Assembly (NCBI GenBank): GCA_017640605.1
Contig: JAEPQH010000006.1
Location: 62,001-126,000 of the forward strand
Origin: Balneolaceae bacterium
GTDB taxonomy: Bacteria; Bacteroidota; Rhodothermia; Balneolales; Balneolaceae
Length of the DNA stretch: 64,000 bases
Direction: 5' to 3'
Notes under the pieces: generated by a model
Database searches by the model: none
Seen by the model: only the letters and a program-made list of their open reading frames with translations
What the model was told of the DNA's origin: nothing
Position numbers and translations under genes: made by a program
Shown: in pieces, positions 1-9,045 of the stretch
Position numbering within the stretch: position 1 is the first letter of the stretch
Layout of the letters: each line of letters begins with the position of its first letter

Positions 1-873
1 GATGCGAACATGAACATGATATACCGTAAACTCACCGATTTTTACTAATCCTGAAAAGAGAACGGCTCCTACCACTCCAAGAATTAATAATAAGTTAAAC
101 GAACCTTCTAAGCCAAGCGGTTCGCTACCATCATCTTGAGGTGGAGTATTAGTTTCTTTGTTATATAAGTACTTATCCCATGCGTAATAAATGGCCAATA
201 AAATTGTAGCTACAAATGCCATCTCCCAGAAGAGATTGGTGGTAGTCCAGAAAAAGCCTACGCCTTGTAAAAAGCCCAAGAATAGCGGAGGATCACCAAG
301 GGGTGTAAGCGAACCCCCAACGTTTGCCACCAAAAAGATGAAAAAGATTACGATATGCTTTTTTGTATTTCTCCATGCATTTGCTCGCAGAATCGGTCGG
401 ATTAAAAGCATTGCTGCACCGGTAGTTCCCATCCAGCTGGCAAGTAACGTACCAATAAGCAAAATTCCGGTGTTCACTTCCGGTGTGCCCTTTAGATATC
501 CTTTAATTCGCACTCCACCGGAAATGGTAAAAAGTGCAAGTAATAGAATAATGAATGGGAAATATTCTAGGAGATACGCATGCAGAACTTCATAAAGTGT
601 TGCTCCAGGACCGAAGGTGAACGTCATTGGAATGACTAACAATAATCCCCAGAAAGCTGAAACTTTCCCAAAATTATGATGCCACCACTCTTCATTGACA
701 AGTGGGAAAATTGCGATGGAAAGAAGGATTCCGGCAAAAGGAATGGTCCAAAGCAGATTTAATCCACTTCCATCGATTCCGTATCCCTCAGCCGCAAGTA
801 ATACTTCGGGGGCAAAAGTAATCCCCAACAAAAGAAAAAAGAATTTTAGTGTAAGCGTATATTTTTGTGGCAT
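1..873 (-). CDS. Sodium:proton antiporter, NhaD/ArsB-like permease (3' end outside window)
   Basis: An open frame runs on the minus strand from an ATG at 873 to the left edge without a stop, giving the first 291 residues. The protein opens with a hydrophobic signal-like segment and then shows repeated hydrophobic helices. The stretches GTTGAAMLLIRP and NVGGSLTPLGDPPLFLGF are typical of the NhaD/CitM/ArsB ion-transporter superfamily, where the GDPP/LTPLG region lies in the re-entrant transport core. The likely role is Na+/H+ exchange across the inner membrane, expected in a marine bacterium. The short frames on the opposite strand here are shadows. The gene is divergent from the pterin dehydratase gene, with 174 bp between them. 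The family call is firm; the exact substrate is inferred. Confidence 0.85.
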   Translation of the reverse strand, partial: MPQKYTLTLKFFFLLLGITFAPEVLLAAEGYGIDGSGLNLLWTIPFAGILLSIAIFPLVNEEWWHHNFGKVSAFWGLLLVIPMTFTFGPGATLYEVLHAYLLEYFPFIILLLALFTISGGVRIKGYLKGTPEVNTGILLIGTLLASWMGTTGAAMLLIRPILRANAWRNTKKHIVIFFIFLVANVGGSLTPLGDPPLFLGFLQGVGFFWTTTNLFWEMAFVATILLAIYYAWDKYLYNKETNTPPQDDGSEPLGLEGSFNLLLILGVVGAVLFSGLVKIGEFTVYHVHVRI

Positions 874-1047
874 CTCTAAGAATTTAAGTTTGGAACTCTT
901 ATCGGACAGAAAATAGCATAACTCAAGAGCTTTCAAAAAGTAGGTTGTTAGATATTAAAAGAAACCCGATTAAAAGATTGTTAAGCCTAAAAACGTTAAT
1001 GGAGTTAGTTATGTTAACAGTGCAAGGATAATCAAACAAAATGCACT

Positions 1048-1332
1048 ATGGAACCATTAAAAGAAGAAAAAATTAACGAACACTTAACTAGTTTGAATGG
1101 ATGGAAATATGAGAATGATTCCATCACTAAAGATTTTAAGTTCAATGACTTTAAAGAAGCACTAGCATTTATAATTCGAGTTGGGTTTGAAGCGGAAGAG
1201 TTAGGGCATCATCCGAATCTGTCAAATGTGTACAATCAGGTGAGTATTGCCTTACAAACGCATGATATTGGTAATAAAGTGAGTGAAAAAGATATTGAAC
1301 TCGCACAGAAGATCGAGAAGATTTTAGCTTAA
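1048..1332 (+). CDS. 4a-hydroxytetrahydrobiopterin dehydratase (PCD/DCoH family)
   Basis: This 94-residue protein has the usual PCD length and the family active-site block (EELGHHPNLSNVYNQV, followed by TH near residue 72). PCD dehydrates the 4a-carbinolamine formed when aromatic amino acid hydroxylases use tetrahydrobiopterin; some bacterial members act in other pterin steps. The enzyme is a small soluble cytoplasmic protein. No Shine-Dalgarno site precedes the ATG; an out-of-frame ATG lies 7 bases upstream. No hydroxylase gene is visible in the window, but a PTPS/FolE2 pair at 19963-21321 could supply the pterin. It precedes the ribosomal protein operon by about 120 bp, with a hairpin between, so it is probably a separate transcript. 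Confidence 0.9.
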   Translation: MEPLKEEKINEHLTSLNGWKYENDSITKDFKFNDFKEALAFIIRVGFEAEELGHHPNLSNVYNQVSIALQTHDIGNKVSEKDIELAQKIEKILA

Positions 1333-1333
1333 A

Positions 1334-1374
1334 ACATTTTCGCTAAGTATATAGCATACTACCTTAGAAAATGT
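1334..1374 (+). terminator. Hairpin after the pterin dehydratase gene, weak terminator candidate
   Basis: ACATTTT plus CTAAG (1334-1347, with a 2-base bulge) pairs with CTTAG plus AAAATGT (1363-1374) around a 15-base loop. The following bases GTATATTT give only a weak T tract, so termination is uncertain. Confidence 0.35.
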
Positions 1375-1392
1375 GTATATTTAGGGCTCTCT

Positions 1393-1416
1393 GTTACTCG
1401 GAAAATCCAGAGTAAC
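1393..1416 (+). promoter_or_regulatory. Leader hairpin upstream of rpsF
   Basis: GTTACTC and GGA (1393-1402) pair with TCC and GAGTAAC (1406-1416), leaving a three-base AAA loop and a single bulged A at 1409. The hairpin lies about 35 bases before the rpsF start. S6:S18 is known to regulate its own mRNA through a leader structure in many bacteria, so this is a candidate site; the published motif was not clearly recognised here. Confidence 0.4.
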
Positions 1417-1451
1417 TGTTTTCAATTAACGGAAACATCCAAAGAAACATT

Positions 1452-1826
1452 ATGAGTAAAAACTATTACGAGTTTACGTACATCGTAAACCCTGTTCTGG
1501 AAGAAGAACAAACTAAAGAAGCCGTTGAGCAAATTACTAAGCTTTTCACAGACAACGGCGCAGACATTGAAGAAGTTAACGAGTGGGGATTACGTAAGTT
1601 TGCTTACGAAATCGACAAAAAAAACAGCGGATACTATGTGAATATGTATCTGGAAGCTCCCGCCGAGGCCATCCCTGTTGTTGAGCGTTTTTTACGTATC
1701 GAAGACAACTACATGCGTTACCTAACTCTAAAGTATGATGCAAAAATGTTGCGTCACCGCGAGTTGGTTAAGAAAAATGCAGTGCCTGATGTATTTGAGG
1801 TTGCTGAAGAAGAAACAGAAGGGTAA
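1452..1826 (+). CDS. rpsF: 30S ribosomal protein S6
   Basis: The 124-residue product carries the S6 pattern: YEFTYIVNP at the start, WGLRKFAYEIDKKNSGYY in the middle and RVERFLRI-like helix residues afterwards. S6 binds S18 and 16S rRNA on the platform of the small subunit. It heads a three-gene ribosomal operon (rpsF-rpsR-rplI) with 24 and 18 bp gaps. No ssb or priB gene is inserted between rpsF and rpsR, unlike in many Firmicutes or Proteobacteria. The ATG at 1452 matches the usual N-terminus. Confidence 0.97.
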   Translation: MSKNYYEFTYIVNPVLEEEQTKEAVEQITKLFTDNGADIEEVNEWGLRKFAYEIDKKNSGYYVNMYLEAPAEAIPVVERFLRIEDNYMRYLTLKYDAKMLRHRELVKKNAVPDVFEVAEEETEG

Positions 1827-1850
1827 TCGCAACATAAAAGGAAATTTCTC

Positions 1851-2102
1851 ATGATTAAGAATCCATCACACCCAAAGAAAAGCGTACGCAAAGTTAAGCA
1901 GTGTAAATTTACTCAGGCTGGCTTAGAGTATATCGACTACAAAGACGTAGACACACTACAACGTTTCACCAACGACCAAGGAAAAATTCTTCCACGTCGT
2001 GTTACCGGAACCAGCGCTAAACACCAACGTCAGCTAACAAGAGCTATCAAACGTGCACGTTTCTTAGCATTGATGCCATACGTAGCAGAAAACTTACGCT
2101 AA
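1851..2102 (+). CDS. rpsR: 30S ribosomal protein S18
   Basis: This 83-residue basic protein shows the S18 core with [21 protein letters not shown] and the C-terminal [15 protein letters not shown]18 forms a heterodimer with S6 on the 30S platform. It lies 24 bp after rpsF and 18 bp before rplI, the standard order. AAAGGAAA just upstream is a plausible ribosome-binding site. Length and sequence are ordinary. Confidence 0.97.
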   Translation: MIKNPSHPKKSVRKVKQCKFTQAGLEYIDYKDVDTLQRFTNDQGKILPRRVTGTSAKHQRQLTRAIKRARFLALMPYVAENLR

Positions 2103-2120
2103 TAGTTAGGGAGTAATACA

Positions 2121-2567
2121 ATGAAAGTTATTTTAAAAGAAGACATCGATAAATTAGGTAGTGCCGGTGATCTTGTAGCTGTGAAAGACGGTTACGGACG
2201 TAATTACCTTATTCCACAGAAAAAAGCAGTTCTAGCAACTAAAGGAGCTATTGCTGAGTTAGAGCTCATGAAAAAGAGAGCGGCTATCCAAGCAGAATTA
2301 ACGGTAAAGGAAGCAAAAGACTTAGCCAAAATTCTGGAAGCTACCTCGCTTACTATTTCTGTTACTACCGGTGAAGATGATAAAATTCACGGTACCGTAA
2401 CTAACGTACAAATTGCTGAAGCACTTCAGGAAAGAGATATTATGGTAGATCGCCGCGATATTTCTATCGATTCTGATGTAAAAGTACTGGGCGAATATAC
2501 AGCCACAGTAAGTTTGCTTGGCGATTTGAAACCGCAGGTGAAATTCTGGGTAGTTAAAGAAGACTAA
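2121..2567 (+). CDS. rplI: 50S ribosomal protein L9
   Basis: This 148-residue protein has the L9 N-terminal signature (MKVILKEDIDKLGSAGDLV, then GYGRNYLIPQKKA), a long connecting helix near residues 40-80 and a C-terminal RNA-binding domain. L9 binds 23S rRNA near the L1 stalk base and helps keep reading frame. AGGGAG sits 9 bases before the start as a good ribosome-binding site. It is the last gene of the rpsF-rpsR-rplI operon. Confidence 0.97.
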   Translation: MKVILKEDIDKLGSAGDLVAVKDGYGRNYLIPQKKAVLATKGAIAELELMKKRAAIQAELTVKEAKDLAKILEATSLTISVTTGEDDKIHGTVTNVQIAEALQERDIMVDRRDISIDSDVKVLGEYTATVSLLGDLKPQVKFWVVKED

Positions 2568-2628
2568 CCCGCTCATCGGTTTGCACGAATGATGAGGAAT
2601 AGCAATTTGTTACAATTTTGTTATTTCA

Positions 2629-2645
2629 TTGGCTTTGAAAGCCAA
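2629..2645 (+). other. Small perfect hairpin between rplI and the DsbD gene
   Basis: TTGGCTT and AAGCCAA pair perfectly around a TGA loop. There is no T tract after it, so it is probably not a terminator. A weaker CTCATC/GATGAG pair lies upstream at 2572-2596. These could be 5' leader structures of the following gene or chance. Confidence 0.25.
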
Positions 2646-2697
2646 GGTAAGCCTCTTATCATTCACTAACGCTTTGATAAACCAGCAAGCAACCCCG

Positions 2698-4599
2698 ATG
2701 AAAAATATTTCAACACGTTTAATGGGGATCATCATTTTGATGTTATCCCCATTTTTTTTGTTCGCCCAAATACCTGACCCTGTAAAATTTGAAGTGGTTG
2801 ACGCTCCAAAAGAGGTTTTAGCCGGCGAAGTTTACACGATCAAGATCGATGCTTCTATTGAAGGGGAGTGGCATTTATACTCGGTGTTAAACGATCCTGA
2901 CGCCGGACCATATCCAACCGCATTCTCAGCAAAATCTCCAAACTTTATAATTGCTGATGAAGTCAATGAATCTAAAGCCGATATCGAATTTGACCCTAAT
3001 TTTGAAGCTGAATTAGGTTGGCATTCCACCTTTGCGAAATTTGAAGTTCCGATTGCCGTAAAAACTGAAATGGAGGGTTCTCAAACGCTTGACATTGAGG
3101 TGTTTTACCAAGTTTGTGATGACCGTGTTTGTCTACCGCCTACAAGAAAATCCATTATCGCTACGGTTGAGGTAATCGGCGTCTCCGATGCACCGGTTGA
3201 AGCGGCAATTGGCGGTGCTGATTCTGAAGCTACAGTTTCTTCAGGCAGTTCCGATTTAGGAAAAGATGGGATTTTCTCTTTTCTATGGATTGCTATTCTT
3301 GCTGGATTTGCGGCGCTACTAACGCCTTGCGTTTTTCCGATGATTCCGCTTACGGTATCCTATTTTTCAAAACAAAACGATGATAAAAAAGGAGTTGGGC
3401 AGGCTATCATTTTCGGGATTGCCATTGTTGTTACTTTCACTCTGATCGGCTTTTTATTAGCAGCGATCTTTGGAGCTTCAGCGGCACAAAACTTTGCTTC
3501 CGATCCATTCATAAACACATTTATTGCAGTTGTATTAGTAGCTTTTGGGTTAAGTTTATTAGGGATGTACGAGCTTCAATTGCCCCATCAGCTTACAAAC
3601 TTTTTAAATCGGAAAAGCAACGAAAGCAGCGGTCTCATGGGCATTTTATTTATGGCCATGACGATATCAGCGGTCTCGTTTTCTTGTACTGCCCCCTTTG
3701 TTGGTGCAGTATTTGCTGCCACAGCCGGAGGCGAATGGTTTTATCCGATCATCGGTATGATTGGTTTTTCGGCGGCATTCGCAAGTCCGTTTGTGTTATT
3801 CGCTATGTTTCCACAATGGCTCGAATCCTTACCCAAAAGTGGTTCATGGATGAATGTTGTAAAAGTATTGCTCGGATTTATTGAATTGGCAGCTGCCATC
3901 AAATTCTTCTCGAACGTAGATTTAGTACTGGGTTGGGGACTAATAAGTCGACCATTCGCCATCGCACTCTGGATTGCAATATTTTTAATTGCAGGACTTT
4001 ACTTATTAGGAGTATTTGTACTCAAGCATGAGAAAAAGCCGGAATATATTTCTACGGGGAGATTGTTGCTGGCTATGCCCTTTCTGATGTTCAGTTTCTA
4101 TCTGATTCCTGGGTTGATGGGCGCCTCGTTGGGGATTTGGGATAGTTGGTTGCCTCCGAAAATGCAGACGGATGTGAGCGTTGTCGGAACCATTGCGGCT
4201 ATGGGGGGAACCGGAAATGTTACCGCTGATGATGGCTGGGAATCGGATTATGAAGCTGCCATTGAAGAAGCAAAATCGGAAGGAATTCCTGTTTTCATCG
4301 ACTTTACCGGCTATACGTGCACGAATTGCAGAGCGATGGAATCGAATGTGTTTCCATTGGCCGAAGTTCGCGAGCGCTTTGATCAAATGAAGTTGGTTAA
4401 ACTCTACACCGATGGCGGTGCAGATGCTCAAAAGAATCAGCAACTACAGTTTTCGCTAACGGGTAATGTAGCACTGCCAACATATGTGATTTTAGACCCA
4501 TCCAACGAGCAAGTGATTGCTCAAGAGTTGGGTTACATCGCTTCCGAAAAATTTGTATCCTTTTTGGATAAAGGACTCAACACTTTTAATTCGAAATAA
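2698..4599 (+). CDS. Thiol:disulfide interchange protein DsbD-like (CcdA core plus thioredoxin domain)
   Basis: The protein has three parts. An N-terminal periplasmic immunoglobulin-like domain contains a paired-cysteine CDDRVCLPP motif. A multi-spanning CcdA-type core at about residues 190-470 has cysteines in LLTPCVFPMIPLTV and SFSCTAPFVG. A C-terminal thioredoxin fold has TCTNC (Cys541 and Cys544). It passes electrons from cytoplasmic thioredoxin across the membrane to periplasmic disulfides or cytochrome c maturation. I chose the ATG at 2698 over the in-frame TTG at 2629 because it begins a proper signal peptide (MKNISTRLMGIIILMLS); this gives 633 residues. It follows the ribosomal operon and precedes a large outer-membrane-type protein; co-transcription is possible. 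Confidence 0.93.
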   Translation: MKNISTRLMGIIILMLSPFFLFAQIPDPVKFEVVDAPKEVLAGEVYTIKIDASIEGEWHLYSVLNDPDAGPYPTAFSAKSPNFIIADEVNESKADIEFDPNFEAELGWHSTFAKFEVPIAVKTEMEGSQTLDIEVFYQVCDDRVCLPPTRKSIIATVEVIGVSDAPVEAAIGGADSEATVSSGSSDLGKDGIFSFLWIAILAGFAALLTPCVFPMIPLTVSYFSKQNDDKKGVGQAIIFGIAIVVTFTLIGFLLAAIFGASAAQNFASDPFINTFIAVVLVAFGLSLLGMYELQLPHQLTNFLNRKSNESSGLMGILFMAMTISAVSFSCTAPFVGAVFAATAGGEWFYPIIGMIGFSAAFASPFVLFAMFPQWLESLPKSGSWMNVVKVLLGFIELAAAIKFFSNVDLVLGWGLISRPFAIALWIAIFLIAGLYLLGVFVLKHEKKPEYISTGRLLLAMPFLMFSFYLIPGLMGASLGIWDSWLPPKMQTDVSVVGTIAAMGGTGNVTADDGWESDYEAAIEEAKSEGIPVFIDFTGYTCTNCRAMESNVFPLAEVRERFDQMKLVKLYTDGGADAQKNQQLQFSLTGNVALPTYVILDPSNEQVIAQELGYIASEKFVSFLDKGLNTFNSK

Positions 4600-4674
4600 G
4601 CCGATAATACCGCTACCATCATTCATCAATGCTTAACGCAATCAATTATCGATTGCCGAACGTGATTAGCACCA

Positions 4675-7600
4675 ATGAGAAATCGGGTAGCTCTACTTTT
4701 TATAGGTTTTATATGCTGTGCTTCGTCGAGTTTGGTTTATAGCCAATCGTTGCTTTACGAATCGTTCGATGTCCCTATTCCAGCTTCCGATACCACGTTT
4801 TATTTAGATCATTGGTTGGATGAATATTCCATACAAGTAAAAACGCTACCTGATAGTATCGATATTATAAACTGGGAATATCAGCAAGATACCGGTTCAC
4901 TTTTTTTGCCACTTATTGATTCTACCCTATCTAAAGGGCAAAAAGCACTCTCAATTTATTATCAGCGATTTTCTACGAGTTTGGAAAGAGTGTATCAACT
5001 AAATCAGATAAAAGAATACATACAGGAAGTTGAGAACACTGACTCTTTGCGTCAAAGCACATTCGTGGAAGATAGCCGATATACTTCCGAAATCGAACAA
5101 TCAGGGAGTTTAAGCAGGGGAATTATTGTGGGGTCGAATCAGGATTTTGCCCTTGAAAGCGGACTTCAGTTTCAATTAGCTGGAAAGTTAACCGAGAAAA
5201 TCACCCTTGATGCTGTTTTAACTGATCAAAGTATTCCATTTCAACCGGATGGTACCACACAAAGTATTCGAGAATTTGATCGGGTATTGATTCGATTGCA
5301 TTCCGAGCAAGCGCAACTAGAAATGGGAGATGTAGATGTCAGTTTATCAAATACCATATTTGGCCAATTAAACCGGCGTTTACAAGGGGCTTCCGGTGAA
5401 TACTCCGGGGAACAGAATAATTCAAAATTTGCAGTTTCTTCGGTGCGAGGTACATTTTCCTCTCAACAATTCTTAGGCATTGAAGGAGTTCGGGGTCCAT
5501 ATCGGCTGACGGGGAGAAATAACGAACCATTTGTAATTATACTTGCAGGTACTGAACGGGTTTTTATAAACGGACAGCTAGTTCAACGAGGAGAGGAAAA
5601 TGAGTACATCATCGATTATGGTTTGGGTGAGATTTACTTCACCGATCAGGTTTTTATCAAAGATGAAACCCGAATTTTTGTAGAATACGAATATGTTGAT
5701 CAGGAATTCAGTCGAACGCTGATTGCAGGCGAGGCCAATCAAAAACTCTGGAATAATAAATTCGAACTGGGTGTCAGCGTTATCCGCATGGCAGACGGTA
5801 ATGACTTACTTTCCCAACAAAGCTTATCCGCAGAAGATATTGACATACTCGAATCGGTGGGTGATCAAACTGAAAATGCTATAGTGTCCGGTATTGTCAG
5901 TAATCCAGAGGAAGATGAATTCAATATTCGATATGCATTGATTGATACCGTTTTTCAAGGTCAAAACTATCAGATTTTTAAGAATATTCCCGGTTCGGCT
6001 TCTTCAAATATAGCAGTTCGTTTTTCTAACGTAGGTCAGGGCAATGGTTCTTATGTTCGGGTAGGAAATGTGCTAAATGGATTACTGTATGAATGGCGAG
6101 GTCCCGGGAGTGGAAGCTATGAACCTTTTCGAAACTTGCCGGCACCGGAAAAACATCAGATGGTTTCAATAACCGGAGCACATCAAATAACAGAAAGGCT
6201 TTCCTGGTATGGAGAAGTCGCACTTAGCGATGTGGATCAAAATCGATTCTCCACTTTAGATGATAATGACAACGCAGATGTTGCCTTTATTGGCGGACTT
6301 TCAGCTGAAGAATTAGAAATAGGAACGGTTTCCTTAGATGTCAATTATCAACATCGCCAGAGTGGTGAAAACTTTAAGTCCTTCGAACGAACCAGAGAAA
6401 TAGAGTTCGACCGTAGGTGGAATATCAGCGAAACCGATATTAATGGCGAGAAAATGGATGAATTTCGGGTTGCGGTACAATTTGGAGAAAAATCAAAAGC
6501 GGATGCAGAAATTGGAAGATTGATGCTACCGGGACAGCAAAGTTTGAGACAATCTGCAGGTGTAGTCTCAGAAATCGTTTCATCTACGTACATCAATTAT
6601 AAACAAGAATATGCCAGAACAAATTTAGAAGCAACGGGAATGGAGGATTCCTGGTTAAAACAAATCTCAATTATTCGAACAGATATTTCTAAAACTATTA
6701 GTGGATCGATAAATGTAGAGCATGAGGATAAACAAAATCGAAGGAAAGAAGGGGAGTTATCAAATAATTCATTTCGGTTTATTGAGGTGATCCCCGGAAT
6801 CGAAGTTCGAGTAAACTCGGCGGTGATAAAAGCTGGAATTGGATTCCGTGAAGAAAATATCGTACAAAATGGCTCATTTATAAAAGCATATGACGCCGTT
6901 GAACAACTATATGGGCTCGAATGGGAATACGGAACACTTTTGAGCACCGAAAATACCATCCGCCTTAGAAATAAAAAAACTTCGGAAACGCTGAAAGATC
7001 AAGGAGTGGGTAACTCCAATGCGTTGTTGATCAGTTCAGAAAATCAGTTAGAAACTGAGAGTTTAAGTTTGAGGTCAAGATATTCAGTAAATACCCAGCG
7101 GCAATCAATTGTACAGGAATCTTATTTTGAGGTTGGTCCGGAGCTAGGACAATATGTTTGGATAGATGGAAATGAAAATGGTATTGAAGAAATCGACGAG
7201 TTCTTTCCAGAGCTATCACCAAACGAAGGAACCTATATCCTGCAATATTTGCCTTCGGATGAGTTGGTGCCAAGCACAGAGCTAAGATTTAGAAATGGAT
7301 TTGAATGGCAACCCTTTTTTGATCGAGAAAATGAATCAGATCAATATCAATTCCTGCAAAGTATTCGCCTAGAAAGCCGGTTTGACGTGCTCGAAAACTC
7401 TACGAATCCTAAAGAAAGCGATATATATTTTTTACGCTTCAATACATTTAGAAATGATTCTCTGAGTATACAAGGTAGACTACATTGGTCGAATCGGATC
7501 GAATTTCAACCTACAAACCGTTGGGAAAGCTCTTTATTTATAAGCACAACCCGTTCATTGAATCGGAGAAGTTCTGAAACCGTAAAATCTTTTGATCAAC

Positions 7601-8121
7601 AAATAGTTGCTGAGAATCAATATTCCTTAAGTAATAATCAGTCGGTAAGTCTTACGCTTTCATCCGCAATAAAGGAAAATGATAGTGACTTTTTATTGCA
7701 GCGTAATTTCAATATAAAAGAATGGGAAGTAGAACCCGGTTATCGTTTTCGTTATTCAAGATCCTTACAATTTGGGATAAGAGGCGGTTATTCATCCAAA
7801 GTTAATCGAATAAATTCAGTGACTTCAGTGAATTCCAAATTATATCGCGCAGTATTTACAATACGGGCTTTTTTATTTGATCGAGTACAATTTGGGAGTA
7901 ATACCGAATTTCGAAACGCTACACTAACCGGCGAAACAAATACTTTTACAAATTTCGAGCTAACCGAAGGAACCGGGGTAGGGAATCATTTTATTTGGAG
8001 CATAAATGCCAGTTATCGGGTAAGTAATTTGGTACGTGTTACATTTAATTATGATGGTCGTACGGTTGCCCGGCGCCCGGATATACACACTCTAAAGCTG
8101 GTTGTAAGCGCTATTTTCTAA
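4675..8121 (+). CDS. Large exported protein, probable outer-membrane barrel, function unknown
   Basis: This 1148-residue protein starts with a cleavable signal peptide (about residues 1-23, ending SLVYSQ). The rest has no further membrane helices, many alternating hydrophobic/polar beta strands and a C-terminus typical of an outer-membrane barrel (LKLVVSAIF). A conserved-looking block around residues 265-325 contains GPYRLTGRNNEPF, GTERVFINGQLVQRG and DYGLGEIYFT. From memory, such blocks occur in large uncharacterised Bacteroidota surface proteins, some distantly like the SprA translocon, but I cannot name the family with certainty. The N-terminal third also has TDQSIPFQPDGTTQ. It lies 75 bp after the DsbD gene. 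Confidence 0.75.
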   Translation: MRNRVALLFIGFICCASSSLVYSQSLLYESFDVPIPASDTTFYLDHWLDEYSIQVKTLPDSIDIINWEYQQDTGSLFLPLIDSTLSKGQKALSIYYQRFSTSLERVYQLNQIKEYIQEVENTDSLRQSTFVEDSRYTSEIEQSGSLSRGIIVGSNQDFALESGLQFQLAGKLTEKITLDAVLTDQSIPFQPDGTTQSIREFDRVLIRLHSEQAQLEMGDVDVSLSNTIFGQLNRRLQGASGEYSGEQNNSKFAVSSVRGTFSSQQFLGIEGVRGPYRLTGRNNEPFVIILAGTERVFINGQLVQRGEENEYIIDYGLGEIYFTDQVFIKDETRIFVEYEYVDQEFSRTLIAGEANQKLWNNKFELGVSVIRMADGNDLLSQQSLSAEDIDILESVGDQTENAIVSGIVSNPEEDEFNIRYALIDTVFQGQNYQIFKNIPGSASSNIAVRFSNVGQGNGSYVRVGNVLNGLLYEWRGPGSGSYEPFRNLPAPEKHQMVSITGAHQITERLSWYGEVALSDVDQNRFSTLDDNDNADVAFIGGLSAEELEIGTVSLDVNYQHRQSGENFKSFERTREIEFDRRWNISETDINGEKMDEFRVAVQFGEKSKADAEIGRLMLPGQQSLRQSAGVVSEIVSSTYINYKQEYARTNLEATGMEDSWLKQISIIRTDISKTISGSINVEHEDKQNRRKEGELSNNSFRFIEVIPGIEVRVNSAVIKAGIGFREENIVQNGSFIKAYDAVEQLYGLEWEYGTLLSTENTIRLRNKKTSETLKDQGVGNSNALLISSENQLETESLSLRSRYSVNTQRQSIVQESYFEVGPELGQYVWIDGNENGIEEIDEFFPELSPNEGTYILQYLPSDELVPSTELRFRNGFEWQPFFDRENESDQYQFLQSIRLESRFDVLENSTNPKESDIYFLRFNTFRNDSLSIQGRLHWSNRIEFQPTNRWESSLFISTTRSLNRRSSETVKSFDQQIVAENQYSLSNNQSVSLTLSSAIKENDSDFLLQRNFNIKEWEVEPGYRFRYSRSLQFGIRGGYSSKVNRINSVTSVNSKLYRAVFTIRAFLFDRVQFGSNTEFRNATLTGETNTFTNFELTEGTGVGNHFIWSINASYRVSNLVRVTFNYDGRTVARRPDIHTLKLVVSAIF

Positions 8122-8214
8122 GTATTTAGTTTGTTTGAAAAAAGCAATGTGAAAAATGAATGAAAAAAGGGCTAATTATTACCATAAAGTTCACTTTTTA
8201 AGCCTTTTCGCGTT

Positions 8215-8243
8215 TTGACATTTATTTCAAAATGGCATATCCT
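8215..8243 (+). promoter_or_regulatory. Sigma-70-like promoter for the exbB operon
   Basis: TTGACA (8215-8220) and TATCCT (8238-8243) are separated by exactly 17 bp, about 50 bp before the exbB start. The -35 box is perfect and the -10 box matches four of six consensus bases. The downstream genes are tightly linked, so this probably drives the whole operon. Confidence 0.5.
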
Positions 8244-8292
8244 TTCGCTTCACTAATCTTAGATACTAACATTTAAAATATTCGGAGTGAAC

Positions 8293-9021
8293 ATGACATC
8301 GTCGATTGCTCTCTTTCTATTACAAGCCCCAGCCAATGAAGGCTTTTTTAACCTAATTGTTGAGAAATTTAACGAAGGTAATGATGGTGGCTGGATGTGG
8401 CCAGTACTTATTACTTTGATTTTGGGTCTTGCAATATTTCTTGAAAGAATTATTACCCTTAACCTTGCTGACATCAATACACGGAAGTTTATTGTTAACG
8501 TTCAGGAAGCTCTTCAGGAAGGCGGCGTTGAAGCTGCAGAACAACTTTGTGCACAAACTCGTGGACCGGTTGCCTCTGTATTTCAAGCTGGTTTAATGCG
8601 TTCACACGAAGGAATTGATGCCGCAGAAAAAGCTATTGCGGCTTACGGCTCTATCGAAATGAGCTTCCTTGAAAGAGGACTTGTTTGGCTTTCATTATTC
8701 ATCGCAATTGCTCCACTATTTGGATTCCTTGGAACGGTAGTTGGTATGATCGAGGCCTTCGATGATATCCAAGCTGCTTCTGATATCTCTCCATCTATTG
8801 TAGCCGGTGGTATTAAAACGGCACTTTTAACAACTGCTGGTGGTTTGATAGCAGGTATTATTCTTCAAATCGGTTACAACTATTGTGTTTCTAAAATCGA
8901 CCGTTTGATTGCCGAGATGGAAGAAAGCTCAATCACTCTTATCGATTCTATTATTTTATTACAAGAAGGTAAGCCGCTTGTTCCTGCAGTAGAAGCTGCA
9001 ACCGACTCAGAAACTGAATAA
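8293..9021 (+). CDS. exbB: MotA/TolQ/ExbB proton channel family protein
   Basis: The 242-residue protein has three membrane segments: about residues 30-50 (WPVLITLILGLAIFLE), 125-150 (WLSLFIAIAPLFGFLGTVVGM) and 170-190. The ExbB/TolQ signature PLFGFLGTVVGMIEAF is followed by GGIKTALLTTAGGLIAGI. ExbB forms the inner-membrane pentamer that, with ExbD, converts proton motive force into mechanical work on TonB or TolA. CGGAG at 8283-8287 lies 5 bases before the ATG at 8293, which favours it over the in-frame GTG at 8287. It is the first gene of a four-gene operon that also holds two ExbD genes. Confidence 0.93.
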   Translation: MTSSIALFLLQAPANEGFFNLIVEKFNEGNDGGWMWPVLITLILGLAIFLERIITLNLADINTRKFIVNVQEALQEGGVEAAEQLCAQTRGPVASVFQAGLMRSHEGIDAAEKAIAAYGSIEMSFLERGLVWLSLFIAIAPLFGFLGTVVGMIEAFDDIQAASDISPSIVAGGIKTALLTTAGGLIAGIILQIGYNYCVSKIDRLIAEMEESSITLIDSIILLQEGKPLVPAVEAATDSETE

Positions 9022-9045
9022 TTAACCCCCAAACGGAGAAGCTTT

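Noticed and set aside
191-916. Plus-strand open frames at the left edge
   Set aside because: They are antisense shadows of the antiporter gene on the minus strand, which has clear family motifs over the whole region.
970-1018. Repeated GTTAA motifs before the pterin dehydratase gene
   Set aside because: The spacing is irregular (15, 9 and 9 bp), so this is likely chance in AT-rich DNA.
2629-2697. TTG start that extends the DsbD-like protein by 23 residues
   Set aside because: The extension would place a non-signal segment in front of a normal signal peptide that begins at the ATG at 2698.
4006-4443. A 145-codon minus-strand frame
   Set aside because: It lies entirely inside the DsbD gene and shows no family features; it is a shadow.
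6597-6959. A 120-codon minus-strand frame within the 1148-residue protein
   Set aside because: It has no ribosome-binding site or recognisable motif and overlaps a convincing gene on the other strand.
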